Assembly: GCA_903632075.3 (NCBI GenBank)
Contig: CAHIKZ030001819.1
Location: forward strand, 342,822-406,821
DNA length: 64,000 nucleotides
Direction: 5' to 3'
Source of the DNA: Acanthosepion pharaonis
Lineage: Eukaryota; Mollusca; Cephalopoda; Sepiida; Sepiidae
The number at the start of each line of letters is the position of its first letter. Within the stretch, counting starts at the first letter, position 1. The notes under the pieces are model-generated. The model did no database searches. It was given only the letters and a program-made list of their open reading frames with translations, and was not told the origin of the DNA. Both the position numbers and the translations under genes were made by a program. Of the stretch, positions 1 through 13,065 are shown one piece after another.

Positions 1-359
1 TGTAAAAAAAAAAAAGATACATTATGAACATTATAAATTTTTACATCATGGGGTGTTTTGTAGATCCCTTGTGAATTTGCGGTATTATGGCACATGTTGG
101 ATTGAGAGGTGATGGACAAGTTCTTGTGGTGATTGAGCATATTGTAAAGAATGAATAGGTTGTGATTGTGATTAACTAGGCCTAGGATAGTCAGTGAATA
201 CCAGCCTTTCTCCACTTCCCCTTTGACTTTGTACCATAATTTTGTAATTTTTACAAAATAAATATACATTCCAACTAGATTAAAATCAATAATATGTGTA
301 AAAAAGTGTATATCTATAAAAAGACAATATGAATAAAGACAAAATGAAAACTTATCTCA
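1..359. other. No gene seen
   Basis: AT-rich sequence without a recognisable coding frame, repeat or RNA. It may be the 3' flank of the adjacent Tc1 remnant. Confidence 0.5.
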
Positions 360-912
360 GCCAATGCATTTCATCCTCTGTGGGACTTTATCAAGGCAGG
401 GATTTTATTTTGTAACAAATATTTAGATTAAAGCTCACTCTCATTCAATGGGTATTCTCTTTGAATTCTCCAATTCATCCCATACTAATTCAATGGGAGA
501 GAGCTTAGGAGATTGAGGCAACCATGTCATAATTTCTTTTTTTGACAAAAAGCTAAGCACTTAACTATAAAAAGTTACCATACAACAGCATCATATTTTG
601 TTTCTATCAATAAAACCACCACCTGCATTAATTAGTGCTTTACAAAGTTTTGGCATTCTTTCCAATAGTTTTTGAAAAAAAAATAGGAGATGGCAGTCCT
701 TCATAAGCATTCTTCAAGCAATGAAAAAGCTCATTCTCACTCTTTGGTATTCTATTCAAACTCTCTTATCCAATTTAACCGTTACAAATTCAATGGGAGA
801 GAGGTCAGGAGATTGAGGCAGCCAAGTTATAATTTTCAAAATTTTATTCCTTTTTTTGGACTCAAAGTAATTTTGACATAATTTAGAAGAGTGTTTCGGA
901 TGCTTGTCTTGT
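360..912 (-). pseudogene. Tc1-type transposase remnants, two consecutive C-terminal pieces
   Basis: Seen: read on the minus strand, 912 to about 580 encodes a decayed Tc1 catalytic end: QDKHPKHSSKLCQNYF, then WLPQSPDLSPIEF, then MPKLCKALINAGGGFID. A second piece from about 560 to 400 repeats WLPQSPKLSPIEL with the SPD aspartate changed to Lys. Counting the first frame, 38 residues separate the QD aspartate from the PIE glutamate (the Tc1 standard is 34), although homopolymer indels could distort this. Multiple stops and frame changes: dead copies. The plus-strand open frame over this stretch is a shadow. Confidence 0.75.
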
Positions 913-1290
913 TAAAAGGTGAATGTTTCTAATTATGCATAAACCAGATGATATAACGAGATGTCTTTAGAAAATCAAATGATATTCTTTTTTTCATGAT
1001 TCCCTTGATCTGAATCAAATCTACAGCCCTTTTGGTAATCTCAAAAAGTTTACTGAAGGGTTATTAGTGAAAACAAAATATAATATTTCTTATAAAAAAT
1101 ATTCATAATTTAGTAAAATGAATTTTAGACATGAATCAGACTTTTTAGTAGTAAGTGGAGTCAGGAGAAAGACTGAAAGATAAAAGCAATTGCATTGTAG
1201 TTATTAAAATTTTATCTTTTACTTTAAAAAATATAAGGGATCTCATCTTAAGGTGTTTTTAAAGAAATGCAGGGTAGTTCAAAACTTTTT
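913..1290. other. No gene seen
   Basis: AT-rich sequence between a Tc1 remnant and a (TA)n array. Possibly more decayed transposon sequence, but no motif is readable. Confidence 0.4.
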
Positions 1291-1302
1291 GCCTGTAGTA
1301 TG

Positions 1303-1357
<55 letters not shown>

Positions 1358-1368
1358 TAGATAGATAA
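1303..1368. repeat. (TA)n-(GA)n-(GATA)n compound microsatellite
   Basis: Direct reading: alternating TA, then GA, then GATA units. It creates a spurious Tyr/Ile-rich minus-strand frame. Confidence 0.97.
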
Positions 1369-1369
1369 T

Positions 1370-1552
1370 ATTAGTGGAAAATATACATACATATGCAAAA
1401 TATATAAATACCCATACATGTATATTTTTAGAAAAAAAATTCCAAGAGGAAGGATCCAGGTAGAACTCAATGTCTAGGACAGAGTAAGGATATAATAAAA
1501 AGGCTTAAACACTAATATTTCATGGTCATAATTTATTCCATTGGAATCGTAA
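1370..1552 (-). repeat. Inverted-repeat arm A (partner of 2421-2620 and 2736-2950)
   Basis: The stretch with GGATCCAGGTAGAACTCAAT, the GTCTAGGACAGAGTAAGG block and the ATTTATTCCATTGGAATCG end is the reverse complement of sequence at 2736-2860, nearly base for base. It sits beside microsatellites at both ends. Confidence 0.9.
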
Positions 1553-2004
1553 ATACGATCCAATTCATCAGACCTACAAATTCAAAAAGAAAACAGAAAA
1601 AAACAATTCCGGAAATAAAAACAGAATTTAGAGAAAGTGTAAGTATGAGGAGGAGGGAGAATTTTAGGAGAGATGGGTTTAATTAAGAGAAAAAAATGAA
1701 TGTTGACGGATGTCTAATGCATAAAGATACATTTCGTGGTGACATACACACACCATAGACAATCTAATGTTAGAATAAGAGGGAGGGAAAGACGAGGTGG
1801 GGGAGAGAGATGGGACGAAGGAAAGTAAAATTGCGTTTACTTAAAGGGCCGCTTTGTAATTGAGAAAATTTGACAAATTTAATATTGACTACAGGTTACA
1901 AATCAAATATAAATATATAAAGATAAATATAACGATTATCTAATCCAGCAAGGACCTATATTTCTATGTTCAAAAACACATTGAATACACACAATAACAT
2001 ATAC
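1553..2004. other. No gene seen
   Basis: Purine-rich spacer with GA-rich runs near 1640-1830. No coding frame or repeat family recognised. Confidence 0.5.
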
Positions 2005-2181
2005 ATGTATAGACATACACATAGGCATGTACCCACACACACACATACATACCCATGTGCACACATATATAAAAAAATATATTCACATATCCACACATAC
2101 ACATATTCATCTATATCCATATACACACACTTTTCACATACATATACACGCATACACATGCACATACCCATATATACACAT

Positions 2182-2244
<63 letters not shown>

Positions 2245-2308
2245 CATACACACACATGCACATACACATGTATATGTGAATATACAGTTACACACATGAT
2301 ACATACAT

Positions 2309-2383
<75 letters not shown>

Positions 2384-2420
2384 TACACATATACATATAC
2401 ATACATACACACACATATAT
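2005..2420. repeat. (CA)n/(TA)n microsatellite block
   Basis: About 0.4 kb of ACAC and TATA dinucleotides with interruptions. The long Tyr/Ile and His/Thr frames here (both strands) are translations of the repeat, not proteins. Confidence 0.98.
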
Positions 2421-2620
2421 ACACATTCCAATGGAATAAATTATGACCATGGAATATTAGTGTTTACACTTTTTATTATATCCTTAATCTGTCACAGACA
2501 TTGAGTTCTACCTATTTCTTCCTCTTGAAATTTTTTTCTAAAAATATACATGTATAGGTATTTATATATATATTTTGCATATGTATGTATATTTTCCACT
2601 AATATTATCTATCTATCTAT
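2421..2620 (+). repeat. Inverted-repeat arm B1
   Basis: TTCCAATGGAATAAATTATG and following bases match the reverse complement of 1370-1552 and, directly, arm B2 at 2736. It ends in a (CTAT)n/(TA)n tract. Confidence 0.88.
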
Positions 2621-2638
2621 CTATATATATATCTATAT

Positions 2639-2670
<32 letters not shown>

Positions 2671-2735
2671 CATACACATACATACATATATACACACACC
2701 CTTACATATACACACATACACACACATATATACAC
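2621..2735. repeat. (TA)n/(CA)n microsatellite
   Basis: Dinucleotide tract between the two direct copies B1 and B2. Confidence 0.95.
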
Positions 2736-2942
2736 GATTCCAATGGAATAAATTATGACCATGGAATATTAGTGTTTAAGCCTTTTTATTATATCCTTAC
2801 TCTGTCCTAGACATTGAGTTCTACCTGGATCCTTCCTCTTGGAATTTTTTTTCATTAAAAAAAATATACATATATAAATATTTATATATTTTGCATATGT
2901 ATGTATATTTATATATATATTATAACACATATCTATCTTATT

Positions 2943-2950
<8 letters not shown>
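2736..2950 (+). repeat. Inverted-repeat arm B2
   Basis: Second direct copy of B1. It is closer to arm A than B1 is (keeps TACCTGGATCCTTCCTCTTGG). A weaker fourth trace starts at 3066 (TTCCAATGGAATAAAAAATT). Confidence 0.88.
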
Positions 2951-2991
<41 letters not shown>

Positions 2992-2999
2992 TAAAATAT

Positions 3000-3279
3000 A
3001 CAAAATATAAATAAAATACAAATATATAAAACAATAAAAAATACATAAAATAAATATATACAACTTTTCCAATGGAATAAAAAATTTAACAGATACATGG
3101 AATAGCCATTTTGTTTAAATTATTCAGAATAATTTTAGAATAATAAAAGATATTAAGTTTTTTTTTTACAATAAATATTGTTTGGAATTTAAGGAAAAAA
3201 ATATTTATTTGTAATAAAATTATTAAGTTTATAAATTAAATATTTTATGTTATATCATATATATATATATATATATAAA

Positions 3280-3336
<57 letters not shown>

Positions 3337-5010
3337 ATATATCATACTATCAATTTTAAAAAAAATTTTTTATTTGTTTTATTTTTTATAAGTTAATTTT
3401 AAAATTAAAATAAATTAATTTATTTATTTTATAATATTAAAATTTTTATATATGTTTCAATTTTTTATATGAATAAATTTATACTAAATATTTATTTTTA
3501 AATTTTATTTATACATTATTTGATTTTTAACATTTATATATAAATATTTTAATATATATATATCTAATATATAAATATATTTTATATATATTTATATAAA
3601 ATATATAATAAGCTTCATTTAATATATTAAATATATCATATATATATATCATATAATATATTATATTATATTTATATTTTTTAAATTTAAATAAAATATA
3701 AATATAAATAATATGTATATATTTATATATATCATTTACATTATATAAATATTTTGTAAAACAATTTTAATATATATATTTTTATATATAAAAAATATAA
3801 ATATTTAGAAAATTTATCTTTAATAAATATGTTAAAATATTTTTGAAAAATAAAATATTTTTCAATTTTACAAAAATTATAATCAAAAAAAAATATTATA
3901 TAAAAATGTATATTTTTTATATATTTATTTAAAATATATATATATATATATATATATTTATTTTTATATGTTTTTATTGTTATTATTATGAAAAATATAT
4001 TTATTTATATATTTATAAATATTGAAATACATAAATAAATATGTTATTTATTATAAAATTATATAAATTATAATTTTAAAAAAAAAAATAAAATTTTTTT
4101 ATAACATAAAAAATTTATTAAATTTAAAACAAAAAAAAAGTTTAAAAAAAACTTAAATATCCAAAATATATTATAAAAATATATTTGAATTATATAAAAA
4201 TATTAAAAAATTGATGAATATTTTAATTTTAAAAACAAAATATTTTATATATTAATATTAATATTTTATAAAAAAAATAATTTAATTTGATTATTATATT
4301 TTTTTTTTTTTTAACATTTAATGCATTTATAAATTATCAATAAATTAAAAAAAAAAAGGAAATTTTTTTAAAAATAAACATTTTTTTTTATCATAGAATA
4401 AAAAAATTATTTAAAATTTTTCCATTTTAAAATATAATTATAATATATATTATAAATTTTCTAAATAAAAATTTTAAACAAATTTAATATTTTAACTATT
4501 TAATCACAGATATTTGGAGAAAAAAAAAAATTTATTTTTTAAAAAATTATATTATTTATATATATATATATATATATATATCATATTATATATTTTAAAA
4601 AATATAAAATAAAAAATATTAAAATGTACAAAAATTTATAAATCTAAAATATTAAAAAAAATGATTAAAAAAAATAAATTTGAATTCATTTTTTTCATAT
4701 AATTTTTGTTCAAATTTTAATTAAAAATTTTTTTTAAATTTTGCATTACATAAAATTGACATTTTTTAAATTCAAAGAAAATAATCATTTGACTAACAAA
4801 ATTAGACATGAAAAATAAATTTAAATTTTTTAAAGAATTTGAAAAATATATAAAATCATGTTTATTAAAAAAAATTAAAAATTAAAAAAAAAATGAAAAA
4901 AAAAAATTTTAAAATTTTTAAATAAAAAATTAAAAAAATGGAAAAAATTTTTTTTTTTTTGAAAATTTAATGAAGATTTAAGTATTTAATAAAATAAAAA
5001 TTTTAAAAAT

Positions 5011-5059
<49 letters not shown>

Positions 5060-7860
5060 TATTAAAAATATATAAATTTTTTTATTAATTTATAATTATT
5101 TACACAAAATATTTATTAATATTTAAAAAAAATAAATAAAAATAACAAAAAAAAATTATTAATTTCTTTTAAAAAATTTAAAATAAAAATGAAAGAAAAA
5201 TAAGTTTAAAATAAAAATAAAAATATAATTGAATTTATATATAACCAATTTTATAAATTATTCATATACAAAAATAAAAAAATATTATAAATGAATTTTT
5301 AAAAAAAAATTTTTATATTTGAAAATATAAAATAAAAATTAAAATATATTTTTTTTTTTTCCAATAAAAATTTCAAAGGAAAAAAATAAAATATAAAAAT
5401 TTTTTTATTTTGAAAAATTGATAAAAAAAAAAAAATTTTTTTTAATTGTTATTTAAATATATTTTTAATATTTTTTAAAAATTTTTTTAATTGATTTAAA
5501 TTTATTTAATTAAAATTTATGTTTTTTAAAAATTTTTTAATATGTTTCAAATTTTTTTTACAATTTTTATTTTTTTATATAAAAAATTAAATAAATTTTT
5601 TTTTAAAAAATTTATAAATTAAAATAGAAAAAACAAAAAAAAAAAAATTAACAAATTCTTACTAAAATTATTTTTATAAAATTTTAATGATATTTTCCGT
5701 TTAAAAACAATCAATTAATTGAAAATATTTAAAAACCCTGAAATTTTATTATGAAATAAAACAAAAAAATTTTTTCAATTTAAAAAAAATTAAAAATATC
5801 TTTTTAATGATTTTTATAAAATTTTTAAAAAAAAATATTAAAAAAAATAATTTCAAAAATTGAAAAAAAAAAAATTAATGGAATGAAATGAAAAAAAAAA
5901 AAAAAAAAAAAATTTATAAAAATTTTTTAAAGAAAAATTATAAATTGAAAATCAAAAAGAAAATAAAAAATGAATGTTAAATCAAAATTTCAAAAAATTT
6001 TTTTTGGTTTCATTTTTATTTTTTAAATATAAAAAAATTTTTTAAACCATTAAATTAAATTTAAAGATAAATTTAAAAAAAAATTAATTAATTTGTTCGA
6101 CAAATTAAAAAAAATTTAATTACAAAAAATAAAAAAATATTAAACAATATAAAAAATTTAATTTTGAATATAATTATTTTATTAAATAACCAAATTAATT
6201 ATTAATTTTTAATAAAAAATTAAAATTTTTATTTTTTTGTAAACAATGAATAATTTAAAACAAAAAAATTTTTAAAAAAAAAAATTTATAAATTGTTTTA
6301 ATAAAAATATAAAAAAAAAAACAAAAATTGATATATAAAATGAAGAATTTTAAAAAATTTTCATTTTTTTCCAAAGGTTTTTTACTTTTATTATATTTAG
6401 TTAGATAAAAAAAAAATGAATGAATTTTTTTAAAATTTTAAAAAAAATTTAAAATTGACATTTTTTTATATTTAGGAAAAATTTTTTAAAAAAAAAATAA
6501 ATTTACAATTATTTAAATTAATAAATGATTTTCAAATGAAAATTCTACAGAAAATTTTTTTCAAATTTGAATTGATTTTTTGTTTAACAAATGTCAATTC
6601 AAAAAAATTTTAGGAATTATCAATTTTTTACAATATTAAATATATAAAAAAAAATCATATTTTGCAATTTTCTTAAAATAAAAAATTTATTTCAGAAAAA
6701 ATATAATTTCCAGAAATCAAAAAAAAATTTTTTTTTATCAATTATATAAAAAAAGGTTATATTTAATTTTTTTGAAATAATAAAAAAAATTTTAAAAAAA
6801 AAATTTCAAAAAACATTTTAAAAAAAAATTTTTTAAAATGAAATTTTTCAAACAATTTTATTTTTTTTTTAACCTTATTCAAAAAAAAAATTTAAAAAGC
6901 TAATTAAATTTTTTTTAAAATTTTAAAAATATTCAAATAAATAAAATAAAAAAAAAAATGAAAATTAAAAAAAACTTTTATTTACAAAATTAACAGGGAA
7001 AATTATGAATTTTAAATCATTCATATATTAAATATTTAAAAATGACAAAAAATTTCAAAAAAATTTAATTTTTGTTTTAATTTTTTAGTGAAAAATGTTA
7101 ATTTATATATTTAAAAAAAAACAAAATGAAATGAATATTTGAAAAAGTTTTTTAAACAAATCTTCCAGTTCCTGGATAAAAAGTTTAAATCAAAATCCAA
7201 TCAACAAGTAAAAATGAAAAGAGAAAAATTTTATTTTTATCAAAAAATTTTTTTTAATTTTTTTTAAAAATAAATTTTTTGAATAAAAAAAATAAAATTA
7301 AATTATTTATTAAAAAAATTTTGCTATTAAAGTCTTTTTAATTATAAAAGATCTGAAAAATAAATTTGAAAAAATTTTAAAATTTTAATTTAAAAATTGT
7401 TTTTTTAAAAATTTTTTTAAATTTTTGAAATGATTTTAAAATTTTTAATTTATATTAATTTTGAAAATTTCAACATGAAAAATTAATTGAAATTAAATCA
7501 AAATTTTGAAAATAGTCTTTAAATTTCAAGATATTTTTATAATTTATTTGAATGATAATATTTTTAATTTTTTTTATTGAATGATATTTAAAAGCAAAAA
7601 TTTTCAAAAAAATTTACGTTTTAGATTAATATATTTTAATAAAAAAATTAAACAAAAATTTGAAGGAATTATTCAATCTCCATGAAAAAAAATTTTTTTT
7701 TATTTTTCAAAAGGAAAAAATTATTAATAAATAAAAAAATATTTTTTAAATTTTTAAAAATTATGGAAAATAAAAAATTATTTATTTTATAAAATTTTTT
7801 GAGTTTAAAAATTTCTTAGATACATCAAAATTGGTGCTTTGAAAAGAAATTTTTTTTTTT
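3000..7860. repeat. Near-pure A/T block, proximal part
   Basis: About 4.9 kb that is overwhelmingly A and T, with homopolymer runs of 5 to 20 bases and (TA)n arrays at 2946-2988, 3257-3330, 3934-3957, 4557-4580 and 5015-5052. No coding frame, RNA or dispersed repeat can be read. It may be genuine satellite-like low complexity or a badly resolved consensus. Confidence 0.85.
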
Positions 7861-7867
7861 TTTTTAT

Positions 7868-8690
7868 GTGCCATGTCTTTTCAGGACGTAGGCGATCATG
7901 GCTCTCCACCTCCCTCTGTCCTTTGCAGCTCTCAACAACTTCCTTCCCTCTGCTACCTCCCCCAGACCACGTTCTGTCATACACCCGCCCGCCCGCCAGG
8001 TATGTCATGCGTTGTTTTCCCTTGTCTCTCTTTTCCCTCTATTCGACCTGTGAGTATCAGATTCTCCAGGCCCCTCCTTCCTCATTATGTGTCCCAGAAA
8101 CTTCAGCTGCCTCTTCCTGATGTTAAGTATAAGCCTCCTCCTTGTTTGCATCCTGTATAAGACCTCATCGTTGCTCACGTGCTCGGTCCATGATATCCTT
8201 AGCATCCTTCTGTAGAACCACATCTCTGTCGCCTCGAGTCTCTTCTTCATCTTTGAGGAAATCGTCCAACATTCGCTGCCGTAAAAAGAAGGACAGATGT
8301 CACGTAACAGCTCAGTATTCTTTTCTTTGTTACCAAAGAAATCCTCCTGTCTCGCAATACTCTGCCCAGCTTTTGGAATGTGTCCTTGGCCATCCCAATA
8401 CGTCTACGGATCTCAGTGTCGCACTTACCGTCCTCTGTCAAAACGCTTCCCAGATATTTAAACTTCTGCGTCTGCTTGATTCTAGTGTTCCTGACCTGCA
8501 AATCGCATTTTGGGCTCATCCTTTTACTGATGACCATGCATTCTGTCTTCTTGTAGTTTATGCTTAGTCCTTTCTTCTCACTCTCCTTCGCTACCTTCTA
8601 TAGGAGGAGATTTTTGTAATTTTTTTCTGTGTCTGCTATCAGTACTGTGTCATCTGTGTATCTTATGTTGTTGTTAAGATTGTAAAATGC
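7868..8690 (-). pseudogene. RTE-like LINE fragment: reverse transcriptase end, frameshifted
   Basis: Seen on the minus strand: from about 8690 an RT catalytic block IRYTDDTVLIAD (YADD-type box with Thr for Ala), then KTECMVISKRM, the FKYLGSVLTEDGKCDTEIRRR segment, KKRILSCYVTSVLLF, and after a frameshift near 8250 the typical tail MWFYRRMLRISWTEH and QLKFLGHIMRKEG. The order and motifs are those of a LINE RT C-terminal thumb region common in invertebrate genomes. No 5' part, endonuclease or intact frame. Both ends abut near-pure A/T sequence, so the fragment stands out sharply in base composition. Related pieces lie at 14345 and 41095. The plus-strand frames of up to 141 aa across it are shadows. 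Confidence 0.88.
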
Positions 8691-8699
8691 CAATGCTAA

Positions 8700-11600
8700 A
8701 TAATTTTTATTTTTTCCAATTCTCTCAAATTGCCTCACTGTATAATGTGAATAAGGTTGAATAATTAGAATTTCTTGCCTAACTTTTCATTTTAAAGAAA
8801 AAAAATATTATAAACCATTTTATGACTAAAATGTAAAAGTTAAAATTATCTGAATAATATATTTTTGATAATTTAAAAATTTTAATCAGATTACAAATAT
8901 ATTATTATAAAAATTTAAAATCATTTATCTTTGTCTCCAATTTTTTAAATCTTTTTATTTTTTTAAAAAATTTTTAAAAAAAAAATACTTAAAAAAATTT
9001 TTTTTAGTCTTTTTTATAAATATTCAATTTTATAGTATTTATAAATTTTAAAAAAGAAAAATAAATTATATAACAAAATTTTATGAATGAAAGAAAAAAA
9101 AAAAAAAATGTTAATGAATTTTTATATAGAAAAATAAATTTTTATTTTTTTTTAATTTTTTAAAATTTTTTTTTTTTTTTTTTTTTATCAAAAAGTTTTT
9201 CCAATTAAATTTATTTTTTATTTTATTTGAATTACAAAAATTAAAAATGATTTTATTTTTCATTCAAATTTAACAAAATTTTCATTTTTTTTTCAAGATA
9301 TAAATTTCACACCACCAAGGAAAAAATAAAGCTTTATTTTTAAAATTTTTTTTTTAAAATTGAATTTACAATATTAAAATTTGAATTTAAGAATTTGAAA
9401 AAAAATGCATTTTTTTTTTTTTTAAAAAAAAATTTTTTCAGAAATATTGGAAAAAAATTTAGAAAAAAATTTAAAAAAGAATGGGAATTACAAATTTGAA
9501 AAAATTTAAAATCAAAAAAAAAAAAAAATTCATTTTGAAAAAAAATTTTTCAGGTCTGAAAACAAATGTAGATGGAAGAATTAAAATTTAATGGAAAAAT
9601 TGAAAATAAGGATTATTTTTAAAATTTTGAAAAATTTTTTTTTTTTAATGAAAAATTTTTTTTTTAATTTTCATTTTTATTAACTAAAAAAATTTTAATT
9701 AATAAATTAAAAGTAAAATGATTATTTTAAATTATGAATTTAAACAAAATATAAAGGTTTCATTTTTTTTAAATTATTAAAATTTTTTTGATATGAATCA
9801 CAAAATACAAAAATAACATTAAAAAATTTCATTATTTAACTTTTATTAAAAAAAATTTTTACTTCAATTTATAAAAAATATTTAAAAAAAAAAAAAAAAA
9901 CAAAAATAAAAAGAAGAAAAATTTTTTTTTTTTTTTTTTTTTTTTTCAAAAAATGAATTTTTTTTTTTTTAGAAAATAAAAAAATTTTTAAATGCAAAAA
10001 AATAAACCAAAAAAAAAAAATTTTAAAATAAATTAAAAAAAAATAAAAAAAAAATTTGATTTCAACTTTTGAAAAACAAAAACATATAAAAAATAAGATT
10101 TTTTTTTTTGACAAAATTTAAAAATTTAAAAATGGAAAATGAAAAAAATTTCATTTATAAAAAAAATTCATTGAAGATTTTAATTTTTTTTTGAAATAAA
10201 ATTTTCGAAAATAAAAGGATAAATTTTGGGAAAAAAATTATTTAATTTTATGAAAACAAAAAAAAAATGAAAAAGAAATTTTATAATAAAAAAAATTTTG
10301 AAACAAATAATTTCTTGAAAAAGGAAAAAATGATGTTTATTATAAATAAAAACAAAAAGAAAAAAAAAAAATTAAAATTTAATTTAAAAATTTTTTAAAA
10401 AAAATTATTTTATTTCCCATCTACCAATAAATAAAAATTTAAAAAAAAATATTATTCAAATAAAATTTTAATTTTAATAAAATTCAAAACAAATAAATTT
10501 AATTTGCCATTTTTTTTTTTGAATATAAAATTTCTTAGATTTAAAAATTTAATTTGATTCTTTTTTTTTTTATTTTTAAACAATTATATTTAAAAAAATT
10601 TATTTTATTTAAATTAATTTAAAAAAAATCCATCATTTCCTTTATATTTATGGAAGAAAACTTTAAATTTATATAACAAACAAATTTTTTAATTTGTAAA
10701 TAAAATTTTTTTAAAACATATTAAAATAATGGATTTTTAAAATAAAAAATTTAATTTAAATTAAATTTTTTTTAAATAAAATGATATTCAAAATAATTAT
10801 TAATTTTAACCAAAAGAAAAAAATTAATTTAAATGATAAAAAAAAATTAATTAACAATCAATTAAATTTAATTTTTTTTTAATAAAAGGATATATATTCA
10901 AATTAAAATTTAAAAAAAAATTATTTTTTTAAATAAATTTCTTATTTATTTATATATTTTTTAAATTTATTTATTTAAAAAAATGTTTTTATAAATTTAT
11001 AAAAAAAAAAATATTTATAAAAAAAATTAAAATAGATTTTTTAAAAAATTAATTAAAAATATTTTTTTTTTTTAAATAAATTGTTTGAAATTAAAAAAAA
11101 AGTTATTAAAATTTTTTTCTAAATATTTTTTTAAAAAAATTATTAAAAAATATATATAATATATAAAACTATTAATTAATAAAATTTTATAAAAGAATAT
11201 TATTTTTAATTAAAAAATTTTTTAAAATTTTATTTTTAAGAAAAATTTAATTCATGATCAAAAATATATATGTTTCAAAAATAATATTTTTTACAAATTA
11301 AAAAAATGAATTTTAAAAAATTTAAATATTTATTTTATATTTAAATTATTAAGGGGATTTTAATCAAAAAATTTTAAAAAATATTTAAAATTTTTTTTCC
11401 TTTTTTAAAAAAAAAAAATCATAAAATTTGATTATATATTGAAAAAATTGGGCAAATTTTCAAAAAAAAAAAATTCAATAGTTTCAGATATTTAATAAGA
11501 AAAATCAAAAAAATTAAATAAAACAATGTTTCTTTTGGAAAATTCCTTAAAAATAAATATTTATATTAATTTATCAAAAAAACAATGAAAAAAAGTCAGA

Positions 11601-12553
11601 AAAAATTTTATTTAAAAAAAAATTTAAATGAGATTAGATAAAAAAATGAAAATGAAAAATAACTTTTTTTTAGAATTTTAAAATTTTTTTTTTTGAATAA
11701 ATTTTTTTTGAAAAAAAAAATAAATATTGATTCAAAAAAAATTTTAAATCAGTGTTCAAATAAAAAAAATAAAAAATTTTTCAATTTTAAAAAAAATTAA
11801 AATTTAAAATAAATAGCATTTTTTTTTTTTTCTTTTTAATAAATTTCATTATTTAAAAAAAAAATAAAAAAAATAATTTTTAAATTTAAATAATTTAAAT
11901 TTAAAAATTAAATATTGGTTAATTTTTTTTTCAATTTGAAATTAATTTTTTGATTTTTTAATAAAAATATAAAAAAATATAAAAATAAATTTATGATTTT
12001 TTTTGTTTTTTTATTTTAAAATTCCATTTAAAAATTAAAATTAAACAATTGATTTTTAAATATAAAAATAAAAATATTATTAAAAAAATAACAAAAAAAT
12101 TTTAAAATAAATTTTTTTAAATTTTTTTTTTAAATTTTAAAAAAATTTTTTAAAAAATTTTAAATAATTTTCAAACAAGAACAAAAATTTTTTTTTTAAA
12201 TTCCAAAAAATGAAAAAAAAAAAATTTTTTAAATTTTTTTTTTAAACAAAATAAAATAGAAATACAAATAAAAGATTTTTTTCATTTTTTTAAAAAATTT
12301 TTTTTTAAAACCAAATATTTCAAAAAAAAAAATTTAAATTTAAACATCAAAAATTTATTTTTTTTTCAATTTTATTTGAAAATTGATAAAAATTTTTTTT
12401 TTTTTTTTAAAAAATAATCTTTTTTTTGTTTTTTTAAAAAATTTTAAACATTAATTAAAAAATTTAAATTATTTTCAAAATTTTCAAGAAAAAATGAAAA
12501 AATTTTATAAATTCTTTTATAACAAAATTTTCAAAATTTTAATATTTTTTAAT

Positions 12554-12584
<31 letters not shown>

Positions 12585-13060
12585 TTTTAAAAAAATTTTT
12601 CCATAAAAAATAAAATTTAGAAATTCTTTTTGGACAATTCATTTCAAGAGATGAAATTTCAAACATTTCAACCTGCCCAAAAAAAAACAATCAAAATTTT
12701 AATTGCAAAAAGGTATATTTTAAAAATTTAAATTTCATTTTAAAAGATTATAGCTTTAAAAAAATTTACATAATGAAAAAGAGTATTTGTTTTTTTTTAA
12801 AAATTTATTTTAAATAATTTAATTTTGAATCAATTGAATGGCTTAAAGCTAAAAATTTTTAATCTTAATTTAAAAATTATGTCTATTAAATTTTTAAAAT
12901 CATTAATTTTTAAGAAAATTTTAAAAGATTTTTTAAAATGAAATTTTAAAAAATTTTCTAATTTCAAAAAAAAAATTTTTTTTCAAAATCTTATAAAGTT
13001 TCAATTTGACATTAAAATCCAGAAATAATTTTATATTTTTTTTTTTTTTTTAAAAAATTT
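8700..13060. repeat. Near-pure A/T block, distal part
   Basis: About 4.4 kb of A/T homopolymers and short AT words, without dispersed repeats or coding sequence. The Phe/Lys-rich open frame at 9869-10114 is a translation of homopolymers. Confidence 0.85.
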
Positions 13061-13065
13061 TTTAT

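Noticed and set aside
1956..2450. 164-aa minus and 157-aa plus frames rich in Tyr/Ile/Cys/Val or His/Thr
   Set aside because: Pure translations of the (CA)n/(TA)n block. The same applies to frames at 1279-1470, 2550-2810, 24566-24974, 32820-33231 and 51218-51650.
7839..8567. Plus-strand frames of 93, 95 and 141 aa
   Set aside because: Antisense shadows of the minus-strand LINE reverse transcriptase.
9869..10114. 81-aa Phe/Lys/Ile frame
   Set aside because: Translation of A/T homopolymers in the low-complexity block.
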